From M3007 sp031373665 (GTDB lineage Bacteria > Bacteroidota > Bacteroidia > Chitinophagales > Saprospiraceae): a stretch of DNA of 64,000 nucleotides. The translations under genes and the position numbers were made by a program. Each line of letters opens with the position of its first letter. Position 1 is the first letter of the stretch. The notes beneath the pieces were generated by a model. That model did not search any database and had not been told where the DNA came from. It worked only from the letters and a program-made list of their open reading frames with translations. Where the stretch lies: positions 1-64,000 of the forward strand of contig JANMMZ010000113.1 of the NCBI GenBank assembly GCA_031373665.1, given 5' to 3'. Of the stretch, positions 53,787 through 61,650 are shown in pieces.

Positions 53787-54230
53787 ATGAGTACTATTTC
53801 AATCAGGACGGGCATTTATATGCTTGTTTGCTATATTGCCTTTTTCTTACTTATGTTTGGGTTAGGGCAGGGCTATCACAGCGAATTGCGCGTCTCCAAT
53901 GCATTTATTTTGCTGTTTTTTATGTATCGCGACATAAAGGAATACTACCAGAATAATCCCGATAAATTTGAAGATTATTTAGCAGGAGCCACGCAAGGCA
54001 TGGGTGCGGCGACCATTGGCGTTGTCGGATTTACGATATTTATGACCTTGTTTTTTTACTTCAATCCTGCATTTATGGAAGTAATACGTCAAAATTCTGT
54101 TGCTGCACCTTATCTCGGCCCATTTACGGCAAGTCTTTTCATTTTTGTGGAAGGGGTGGTCGTTGCCTTGATCGGATCTTACGTGATAACAAGGATTGTG
54201 TGTATGCGATTGGAAAGAAAAGCCATATAA
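53787..54230 (+). CDS. DUF4199-like membrane protein
   Basis: A 147-residue protein with four hydrophobic helices (about 7-27, 34-48, 70-92, 108-135). The spacing resembles DUF4199-type membrane proteins, though without a firm match. It starts 70 bp after the GT4 gene on the same strand. Function unknown. Confidence 0.55.
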   Translation: MSTISIRTGIYMLVCYIAFFLLMFGLGQGYHSELRVSNAFILLFFMYRDIKEYYQNNPDKFEDYLAGATQGMGAATIGVVGFTIFMTLFFYFNPAFMEVIRQNSVAAPYLGPFTASLFIFVEGVVVALIGSYVITRIVCMRLERKAI

Positions 54231-54244
54231 TTAATAATTAATAA

Positions 54245-55960
54245 TTAATAAGCCCCCCATTCCTTCCATTCAAACACCTCGCCTCCCAAAAAAGCGACAT
54301 AAAAGCCACGTACATTAGGTCGGGCAAAACGGCCACTTGACATATAGCCATCGAGTTGCGTCTGGGCTTCGGCAATCTTAGTGGGCACGGTATCGGCTTT
54401 GCTTTTGGGGATGTATTTTAGTTCCATTACAATCTCAAAAGGGATTGGCTTGCTTGGTATTTGTTCCAAGAAAATATCAGGATAACCCCTGCGAGCCTCG
54501 TACTCACTGTGTATCATGTAGGACTCGTAGGGAAACAAAAGCCCGATCATCAACGTTTGCAAGTGTTTTTCGCCGTAAGACATTTCGTCGCGGTTGGAGT
54601 GGTTTTCTTTCAATACCTCTACCACAATGTTGAAAAAAGGCTCGGGATTGCCGTCTTCTAACAAAGCCGTGACCGATTGCCCAATGTTATTCCTTACCTG
54701 CGTCAAACTCTTTTTTTCCAAAAATATCGAAGTAAAATACTCGAAATACAGTTTTTTAATGACATAATTGGGTACTTCAAAACGCGAACCCACCAATCGC
54801 GCTTCCCGCATGGTTAGCAGACCCATGTAAAAAAGCAAACTCAAAAAGTCGTCCTGCGAAAAGGTTTTTTTAAGATTAAAAATCTCCGTCAACGGGAAAT
54901 CTATATAACCCTGTTCTACCAAACGCTCCAATAAGGCAAAGCGGTTGAGTTCCTCCCCACCGATTTTAAAGATCTCACCTATCTTGCTGTAATCTGACAT
55001 AATATTGCTGTCCAGCATTTTGCGCGGGTAGGTCTGATCTATGCTATACTCCAATAAGAAATATAAGACCATATCGGGGTTAAACAGGTGATTTTTCTCC
55101 TTTCCAGAAAAACGATAACCATCGTACCATTCGCGCAGGTCATTTAACATGCCGGGAATAGTATCCACAGGAATATCTGACAAATGCAAAATATGCTCAA
55201 CCTCGGCCCCTGTAAAACCCATCATTTCATGAAAAACGGGGTTTAGCGTAATGTTATTGGAAATATTGAAGCCGCTCGTGAGCGAGTCGAGGGTGACAGG
55301 CGACACACCTGTAATGAATATTCGCTCTATGATACCTTCGCCCGTAGCGGTTTTAAAACTTTCATACAACTTGCGCACGAAACCATTTTGGCTCACCCCT
55401 GTTTTGAAGCGATCCATATCAAACGACAATAATTCATTGGCAAAATGGTCGTATTCATCAATGAGGAGATAGATTTTGTGGGGAACTTTATTGTCCTTGC
55501 ATAAGGTAACAACTGATTTTACCAATGCCTCTGGGCTTTTTTGTGATAAAACAAACTTTGATTGTTCCTCTGAAAAAAATGAACGATAGACAGCCAAAAA
55601 ACTACTTACACCTAGATAAACATTGGTGTAAAAACCATCATACGTACTTTCGTGCGTAGCCGTATCTATACGGCTAAATTCTAACCGCAACACCAAATAA
55701 CTATTTGCCAGTTTGGTTGGGTTTTTCCCGATATACAAATCCCCGAACAGGTCTTGAAATTTTGCTTTGTATTCTAAACCATAATAATAATGCAGCATAC
55801 TCACAAACAGGCTTTTCCCAAACCGACGAGGGCGCAGAAAAACAGGGTACGGTGAATTCCAATCTTCCAATGTTGAGATAAAATGGGTTCTGTCTTGGTA
55901 GAATTTTTTATCCACAATTATACCCTCAAAATCGCTTTGTCCGTAAGGTATGCGTATCAT
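54245..55960 (-). CDS. AAA ATPase-like protein with PD-(D/E)XK nuclease domain
   Basis: A 571-residue protein of the AAA-ATPase-like (PF09820) plus PDDEXK_9 (PF08011) type. RPRRFGKSLF (about 44-53) is the Walker A-like loop; the C-terminal GYPDIFLEQ and MELKY supply the D-(E)xK nuclease residues. Such genes occur in many near-identical copies in Bacteroidota genomes and behave like selfish or mobile genes. The ATG at 55960 is preferred, 22 codons inside the longest frame. It runs against all its neighbours. Confidence 0.85.
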   Translation of the reverse strand: MIRIPYGQSDFEGIIVDKKFYQDRTHFISTLEDWNSPYPVFLRPRRFGKSLFVSMLHYYYGLEYKAKFQDLFGDLYIGKNPTKLANSYLVLRLEFSRIDTATHESTYDGFYTNVYLGVSSFLAVYRSFFSEEQSKFVLSQKSPEALVKSVVTLCKDNKVPHKIYLLIDEYDHFANELLSFDMDRFKTGVSQNGFVRKLYESFKTATGEGIIERIFITGVSPVTLDSLTSGFNISNNITLNPVFHEMMGFTGAEVEHILHLSDIPVDTIPGMLNDLREWYDGYRFSGKEKNHLFNPDMVLYFLLEYSIDQTYPRKMLDSNIMSDYSKIGEIFKIGGEELNRFALLERLVEQGYIDFPLTEIFNLKKTFSQDDFLSLLFYMGLLTMREARLVGSRFEVPNYVIKKLYFEYFTSIFLEKKSLTQVRNNIGQSVTALLEDGNPEPFFNIVVEVLKENHSNRDEMSYGEKHLQTLMIGLLFPYESYMIHSEYEARRGYPDIFLEQIPSKPIPFEIVMELKYIPKSKADTVPTKIAEAQTQLDGYMSSGRFARPNVRGFYVAFLGGEVFEWKEWGAY

Positions 55961-56040
55961 ATTATCGTGATTTTGGCGCAAAGATACGAAAGAACAATGG
56001 ATAATGAATAATTGACAATTATCCATCCTCCATAAAAAAT

Positions 56041-56106
56041 GTGTGAATTATATAACTTTCCCCTAAAATTATATAAACTTTCCTACCCAGAATACCTGCA
56101 CCTTTG
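56041..56106 (+). promoter_or_regulatory. Shared stress-regulon promoter, site 8
   Basis: GTGTGAAT (56041), ATTATATAAA (56068), CACCTTTG (56099-56106). Half-sites GAATTATATAA (56045) and AAATTATATAA (56066), the most similar pair of all. It is 29 bp before the AraC-type regulator gene, so this gene should control itself. Confidence 0.9.
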
Positions 56107-56135
56107 CATTTATACTTTTATAGAGCAGACAATAC

Positions 56136-56696
56136 TTGAAACTATATATCAAAAACATGGTCAGCAATCGCTGCAAATTGGCGGTCAAAGACGAGTTGCG
56201 AAAACTTGGTCTCCACTTCGTGTTGGTGGATTTGGGCGAAGTAGAGATCATGGAAGCGATCACCCCAGATGTGAGGGAGGAGTTGAAAGACGCGTTGCTC
56301 CTATCAGGTCTCGAATTGATGGACGATAAACGCGCCATTTTGATAGAAAAAATAAAAAATACCATTGTCGAAATGGTGCACCATACTGATGAAATCGTGA
56401 AGGTCAATTTCTCTAATTATTTGAGCACCAAACTTAACCATGACTACACCTATATGGCCAATCTTTTTTCAGAAGTGCAAGGCACTACCATAGAGCAATA
56501 CATCATTTCCCACAAAGTGGAGCGCATCAAAGAACTCATCATCTATGGCGAACATAATATTTCTGAAATCGCATGGAAACTCAATTACAGTAGTGTAGCA
56601 CATTTGTCCACCCAATTTAAAAAAGTCACGGGACTCACGCCTTCGCATTTTAAACAATTGAAAGATAAAAGGCGCAGCCCCATTGAGGATATTTAA
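56136..56696 (+). CDS. AraC-family regulator with HMA-like N-terminus
   Basis: A 186-residue regulator. Residues 1-70 (MKLYIKNMVSNRCKLAVKDE) resemble the heavy-metal-associated fold but the first Cys of the metal site is Ser here, so metal binding is doubtful. The C-terminal 100 residues are a two-HTH AraC domain (NFSNYLSTKLNHDYTYMANL; IEQYIISHKVERIKELI; ISEIAWKLNYSSVAHLSTQF; VTGLTPSHFKQL). AraC domains bind direct repeats spaced about 21 bp, exactly as in the shared promoter element. It is the likely activator of the island and lies upstream of the kinase. Confidence 0.88.
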   Translation: MKLYIKNMVSNRCKLAVKDELRKLGLHFVLVDLGEVEIMEAITPDVREELKDALLLSGLELMDDKRAILIEKIKNTIVEMVHHTDEIVKVNFSNYLSTKLNHDYTYMANLFSEVQGTTIEQYIISHKVERIKELIIYGEHNISEIAWKLNYSSVAHLSTQFKKVTGLTPSHFKQLKDKRRSPIEDI

Positions 56697-56709
56697 TTAA
56701 GCATTAACA

Positions 56710-59700
56710 ATGTATCAGCTACTACTTCAAGCACCTATTCCCATCCTCCTACTGCACGGCAGCAACTACCGTGTGGAAGCCGCCAACGATGCTTACCAGC
56801 AAATAGTGGGCGTAAGTAGCGAGAATCTGCTTGGTAAGCCCTTCTTCGAGACCCACGCTGCACCTCAAAACCACGGAGTAAAAACCTTATTTGATACCGT
56901 AATGCAAAGCGGTGTACCTTTTTTTGGTACTGAACAAGAGCGATTTATCATCAAAAATGGCACAACTAGCACTGTTTTTGTCAATGTAGCCTACCAACCC
57001 ATACGAAACGAGGACAACCTCGTGACGGGGCTTATGGTGGTAATCAATGACGTGAGTGCCCAAGTGAATGCCAGAAAACAGGTGCAAGACAGCGAAAAAC
57101 GCTACAACAAAATGCTCATGCAATCGCCTTATGCTTTTGCAGTTTTTAAAGGCAAAGACATGGTTTTAGCCTTAGCCAACGACAGTGTCAAAGCGATGTG
57201 GGGCAAAGGCAATGATGTGGAAGGAAAAACCTTTTTGGAGGTATTGCCAGAGGTGGCCGATCAAGGTTTTCCAGCGTTGCTTGATGCGGTATATACCACG
57301 GGTATCCCTTTTTATGGCGACGAAATGAGGGTCATGCTCTTGCGCAAAGGTAAAATGGAGGAAACCTATTTCAATTTTGTTTATCAACCTTATCAGGAGG
57401 CCGATGAAACCATTTCAGGAGTCACCTTGATTGCGTATGAAGTAACGGCACAAGTAATTAGTAAAAAAGCGGTCGCCGAAAGTGAGTTGTATTTTCGTAC
57501 CATTGCTGAGTTTATGCCCGAAAAAGTGACCAATGCCACCCCCGATGGCACCGTTATTTTTTACAACAAAAGTTGGCAAGAATATACGGGAGCCAGCCAA
57601 GATACCTTGATTAATGACGGTTGGATCCAATGGATACACCCCGAAGATGTGGACGAAACCACCGCTAGCTGGCTTAAAGCCGTGGCCACCGGCGATAATT
57701 TTGAGATGGAACTACGGATGCTCAACCACCAAGGCGAATACCGGTGGCACAGTAGCCACGCAAGGTCTGTCCGCGATGATGACGGCCATATAAAACTATG
57801 GATTGGCTCCAACAGCGACATTCATCACCAAAAAGAGGAAAAAGAAGCCTTAGAAAAAGCCGTTTTTGACAGAACTCAAGAACTGCAAAAAGCCAACGCA
57901 ACTTTACAACAAAAGAATGTAGAACTCCTCCAAAAAAACAAAGAAATAGCGGAGGCCAAAGAAAACCGCTTGTCTGGATACGCCCGTAGCCTCATCGAAG
58001 CAAGCCTCGACCCGCTCATTACCATCAGCACCGACGGCAAAATAATGGATGTGAACGAAGCCATGGCTCATGCCACTGGTAAAACCCGTGGGCAACTGAT
58101 TGGCACTGATTTTAGTTTTTATTTTACGCATCCGACCCAAGCCGAAATGGTCTATCAGAAAGTGTTTGACGAAGGTTTCGTACTCAATTACCCATTGACC
58201 ATCAAAGACCATAAACTGACCGATGTATTGTTCAATGGATCGGTGTATAAAGATGAAAATGACAATGTGGTCGGGGCGGTGGTCGTCGCCCGCGATGTGA
58301 CCGAAGAAAAAAAGGCAGAGAAAGAATTGACCGCCGCCAAAGAACTGGCCGAATTGGCTTCCACCAATGCCGAAGTTGCGCAAAAAAAAGCAGAAGAGGC
58401 CACCCAAATCGCTGAAAGTGCGATGAAGTCCAAACAACAATTCCTCTCCAATATGAGCCACGAAATACGCACCCCCATGAATGCCATCATTGGATTCACC
58501 AAAGTGCTATTGAAAATGCCCCAAGATGCCAAACAAAAAGAATACCTCACAGCCATCAAAGTCAGTGGAGACTCGCTCATTGTACTCATCAATGATATAC
58601 TCGACCTTGCCAAAGTAGATGCAGGGAAAATGACTTTCGAGGAAATTCCATTCCGTATGTCTGTTTCATTAGCGGCCATGTTACACGTTTTTGAGACTAA
58701 AGTACAGGAGAAAAACCTCAAATTAATCAAAACTTACGATAAAAACATTCCCGAAATTTTGCTGGGCGACCCGGTTCGTTTGCACCAAATCATCTTGAAT
58801 TTGGTCAGCAATGCCGTCAAATTTACGTCCACAGGCAGCGTCACCGTCGGCGTTCGTATGTTGAGTCAGACGGCAGAAAAAGCCAGCCTCGAATTTTCGG
58901 TCAAAGACACTGGCATTGGTATCACTGCCGATAAAATGGAGACGATTTTTGAGAATTTTCAACAAGCGACAAGCGAAACAGCGCGTTTGTTTGGTGGCAC
59001 GGGTTTGGGGCTCGCTATTTCCAAGCAATTGATAGAACAACAAGGGGGCAATATCAAAGTACACAGCACCGTAGGCAAAGGTACCACGTTTAGTTTTACG
59101 TTGGATTTTCAAAAAACAGAGGCCAGCATTGAAGTAGAACCCGATCTGGAAAAAATGGCGGAAGGCAGCAAAAAAATCAGAATTCTAGTGGCCGAAGACA
59201 TTGCCCTCAACCAACTATTGATAAAAACCATCTTAGATGACTTTGGTTTTGAACGTGAAATTGCCGATAACGGCAGAATTGCGATCGAAAAAATGAAAAA
59301 AAAGGAATATGACCTTATTCTGATGGACTTACAAATGCCTGAAATGAATGGTTTTGAAGCCACCGATTATATCCGTAATACCCTCAAATCCAAAATCCCC
59401 ATCATTGCCCTCACGGCAGATGTGACGACCATGGATTTGAGCAAATGTCGCGCCGTGGGCATGGATGATTATATAGCCAAGCCGATTGATGAAAAACTGT
59501 TGTACAATAAAATCATCAGTCTTATCAAAAAACCAATACCAGTACCAGTGGTGATCATAGATGCCAACCAAAAGGAGGTAATCAAAAAGATAAAATGCAC
59601 CAACTTGGAATACCTCAACCTCCGCACCAAATCAAATCCAGCCCTTATGTTGGAGATGATGAATATTTATCTTGAACAAACACCACCGCTCCTGTTAACC

Positions 59701-59955
59701 ATGAAGAAAAGCGTGGCTGACAAAGATTGGACAATGTTGCACTCAGCAGTACACAAGCTAATCCCTTCGTTTTCTATCATGGGAATCCACCAAGATTTTG
59801 AGGTTTTGGCCAAAAAAATACAGGAATTGGCCAAAACACAAGCGCAACTGGAAGGAATACATGATTTGGTGTTGCAATTGGAAGCCGTGTGTGTACAAGC
59901 GTGTGAGGAATTGGAAGAGGAAATAGGGTTGATAAAGCGTAAATTAAATGGTTAA
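56710..59955 (+). CDS. PAS hybrid histidine kinase with REC and HPt
   Basis: A 1081-residue cytoplasmic phosphorelay protein, with no membrane helix. In order: about four PAS/PAC domains (1-125, 130-255, 255-380, 425-545), a coiled coil, HisKA with H584 in MSHEIRTPMNA, HATPase with NLVSNAVKF near 697 and GGTGLGLAI near 763, a receiver with D873 in LMDLQMPEM, and a C-terminal HPt with H1015 in AVHKLIPSF. Signals are probably sensed by the PAS domains in the cytoplasm. It starts 13 bp after the AraC-type gene, so the two are cotranscribed. Confidence 0.92.
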   Translation: MYQLLLQAPIPILLLHGSNYRVEAANDAYQQIVGVSSENLLGKPFFETHAAPQNHGVKTLFDTVMQSGVPFFGTEQERFIIKNGTTSTVFVNVAYQPIRNEDNLVTGLMVVINDVSAQVNARKQVQDSEKRYNKMLMQSPYAFAVFKGKDMVLALANDSVKAMWGKGNDVEGKTFLEVLPEVADQGFPALLDAVYTTGIPFYGDEMRVMLLRKGKMEETYFNFVYQPYQEADETISGVTLIAYEVTAQVISKKAVAESELYFRTIAEFMPEKVTNATPDGTVIFYNKSWQEYTGASQDTLINDGWIQWIHPEDVDETTASWLKAVATGDNFEMELRMLNHQGEYRWHSSHARSVRDDDGHIKLWIGSNSDIHHQKEEKEALEKAVFDRTQELQKANATLQQKNVELLQKNKEIAEAKENRLSGYARSLIEASLDPLITISTDGKIMDVNEAMAHATGKTRGQLIGTDFSFYFTHPTQAEMVYQKVFDEGFVLNYPLTIKDHKLTDVLFNGSVYKDENDNVVGAVVVARDVTEEKKAEKELTAAKELAELASTNAEVAQKKAEEATQIAESAMKSKQQFLSNMSHEIRTPMNAIIGFTKVLLKMPQDAKQKEYLTAIKVSGDSLIVLINDILDLAKVDAGKMTFEEIPFRMSVSLAAMLHVFETKVQEKNLKLIKTYDKNIPEILLGDPVRLHQIILNLVSNAVKFTSTGSVTVGVRMLSQTAEKASLEFSVKDTGIGITADKMETIFENFQQATSETARLFGGTGLGLAISKQLIEQQGGNIKVHSTVGKGTTFSFTLDFQKTEASIEVEPDLEKMAEGSKKIRILVAEDIALNQLLIKTILDDFGFEREIADNGRIAIEKMKKKEYDLILMDLQMPEMNGFEATDYIRNTLKSKIPIIALTADVTTMDLSKCRAVGMDDYIAKPIDEKLLYNKIISLIKKPIPVPVVIIDANQKEVIKKIKCTNLEYLNLRTKSNPALMLEMMNIYLEQTPPLLLTMKKSVADKDWTMLHSAVHKLIPSFSIMGIHQDFEVLAKKIQELAKTQAQLEGIHDLVLQLEAVCVQACEELEEEIGLIKRKLNG

Positions 59956-59965
59956 TTTAAAAGCA

Positions 59966-60400
59966 ATGAAAGATAAAGAAAAGATCAAATTATTTCTCGT
60001 GGACGACGATGCGTTGTTTCTCAAATCGTTAGAAATTGAATTTCTAGAGCACGGGGATTTTAGTATAGAAACCTACGCTACAGGTGAACTGTGTCTAAAA
60101 AACATGGGTAAATATCCTGACGTCATCATCTTGGATTATCACCTCGACGGCATTGATAAAAACGCTATGAATGGCATCGAAGTGTTGGACAAAATCAAGG
60201 AGATAAACCAAGATATTCCAGTAATTATGCTATCGTCGCAAGATAAAATAGAAGTTGCCATCCAGTGTATGCACCACCAGGCGCATGATTATGTGGTGAA
60301 GAGTGAGACGGCATTCCTGAGATTACAGAAAGTCATCACGGCGATTTTTAGTTTCAAGAAAATGCAAAAGGAACTGAGTTGGTATATGGAGCGTATGTGA
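59966..60400 (+). CDS. Single-domain response regulator (DYHL type)
   Basis: A 144-residue receiver with no output domain. Acidic pocket LVDDD, phospho-Asp in VIILDYHLDG, Lys in VVKSE. It is closely related to the genes at 63288 and 63835. The ATG at 59966 aligns with these paralogues; the one at 59948 overlaps the kinase stop. It may pass phosphate between the kinase HPt and other proteins. Confidence 0.85.
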   Translation: MKDKEKIKLFLVDDDALFLKSLEIEFLEHGDFSIETYATGELCLKNMGKYPDVIILDYHLDGIDKNAMNGIEVLDKIKEINQDIPVIMLSSQDKIEVAIQCMHHQAHDYVVKSETAFLRLQKVITAIFSFKKMQKELSWYMERM

Positions 60401-60455
60401 AATGGAACACAAAATTTTTTTTTAATCTTTTTAATCTTTTGAATATGTTAAATCT

Positions 60456-60902
60456 ATGACCCAGCAACCACCACTTAATGTTCTACTAGCCGACGACGAT
60501 ACCGACGACCGCTACTTCTTTGCCAAAGCACTGAAGGAAATCACCATTGATACCCACCTCACGACCTTAAACGACGGGGAGGAACTCATGGATTACCTCG
60601 CTGCAAACTTCCAAAATCTCCCCGATGTACTTTTCCTCGACCTAAGTATGCCCCGCAAGAGCGGTTTTGAGTGCTTAGCAGAGATAAAAGAAGACCCACG
60701 ACTAAAAGATTTGCCCATTGTGATGTTTTCAACTTCTTTTCCAAGGGACAAAACCTACGAACAAGGGATGATTATGATGCTTTTTAGTATCGGAGCATGG
60801 GAATTTATCCGTAAGCCAAGCGATTTTGAGACCCTAAAAACAGTAGTAAAAAATGCCTTGATACGCTTGATTGATGATAGGAATAACCTAATAAATCTGT
60901 GA
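60456..60902 (+). CDS. Single-domain response regulator (Rcp1 type)
   Basis: A 148-residue receiver of the Rcp1 type: LLADDDTDDRYFF, LFLDLSMPRKSGFE (phospho-Asp), then FSTSFPRDKTYEQG. Such regulators are usually partners of phytochrome-like or HisKA kinases. Paralogue of the next gene. No output domain. Confidence 0.88.
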   Translation: MTQQPPLNVLLADDDTDDRYFFAKALKEITIDTHLTTLNDGEELMDYLAANFQNLPDVLFLDLSMPRKSGFECLAEIKEDPRLKDLPIVMFSTSFPRDKTYEQGMIMMLFSIGAWEFIRKPSDFETLKTVVKNALIRLIDDRNNLINL

Positions 60903-60906
60903 AACT

Positions 60907-61362
60907 GTGTCCAATCCTACACCACTCAATATCCTTTTAGCCGACGACGACAGAGACGACCGATTTTTTTTCAAAATGGCCTTAGATGCCCTGACCACCC
61001 CGACCCGATTGGTTGCGGTGGTGGACGGAGAAAAACTCATGGAATACCTCTCTGAAAACGTGCATCAACTACCCGATGTGTTGTTTTTGGACTTGAATAT
61101 GCCGCGCAAAAACGGATTTGAGTGTTTGTCAGTAATAAAAGACAATGCTGATTATAAAGCACTCCCCGTCATTATATTTTCCACTTCTTACGAACAGGAG
61201 GTTGTGAATTTATTATACCAAAACGGTGCGCAATATTTTATTCGTAAGCCCGCCGAATTTTCGCAACTCAAAAAAATAATCCAACAAACCGTCGAATTAA
61301 TCACCGAAGGAAACCCCACCAAACCAAGTAGAGCACATTTTGTGCTAACCGTACTTAAGTAA
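60907..61362 (+). CDS. Single-domain response regulator (Rcp1 type), GTG start
   Basis: A 151-residue receiver closely similar to the preceding one (LLADDDRDDRFFF, LFLDLNMPRKNGFE). The start is GTG at 60907, 4 bp after the previous stop, since the next ATG lies inside the fold. Tight spacing suggests coupling. The last 20 residues are unconserved. Confidence 0.85.
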   Translation: MSNPTPLNILLADDDRDDRFFFKMALDALTTPTRLVAVVDGEKLMEYLSENVHQLPDVLFLDLNMPRKNGFECLSVIKDNADYKALPVIIFSTSYEQEVVNLLYQNGAQYFIRKPAEFSQLKKIIQQTVELITEGNPTKPSRAHFVLTVLK

Positions 61363-61382
61363 CGACTATCCAGCAGCCTCCA

Positions 61383-61543
61383 AATTCCCGTAGGGAATAT
61401 ATGTTTATAGGCTTTTGTAGTATGATTTCATACTAATCCCGTAGGGATTACATGTAAAAAAGCACACAAATTACATATAATCCCTACGGGATTAGCGTAA
61501 AATCACATTCTATCACTATAAACATGTATTCCCTACGGGAATT
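61383..61543. repeat. Nested inverted repeats with CCCGTAGGG cores
   Basis: Outer arms 61383-61410 and 61516-61543 (ATTCCCGTAGGGAATATATG-type) and inner arms 61433-61457 and 61471-61495 (CTAATCCCGTAGGGATTACA-type) are reverse complements. Each arm contains its own small palindrome TCCCGTAGGGA. The whole forms a double cruciform-like structure between two signalling genes; no coding content. Confidence 0.85.
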
Positions 61544-61595
61544 TTAAGGTGACTAAATAGTTACCTAAATAGAAATCCTTTTAAATCTGTCTAAA

Positions 61596-61628
61596 ATTGA
61601 CGGGGTGACTTTGAGTCACCCCGTCAAT
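61596..61628. repeat. Hairpin element, tight copy
   Basis: ATTGACGGGGTGACT and AGTCACCCCGTCAAT (15-bp perfect arms) flank a TTG loop. It matches the stem of the element at 38791-38837 and lies 22 bp before the repeat-rod kinase start. No T run follows, so it is not a classical terminator. Confidence 0.85.
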
Positions 61629-61650
61629 AAAACAAAGTCAAATAATAATC

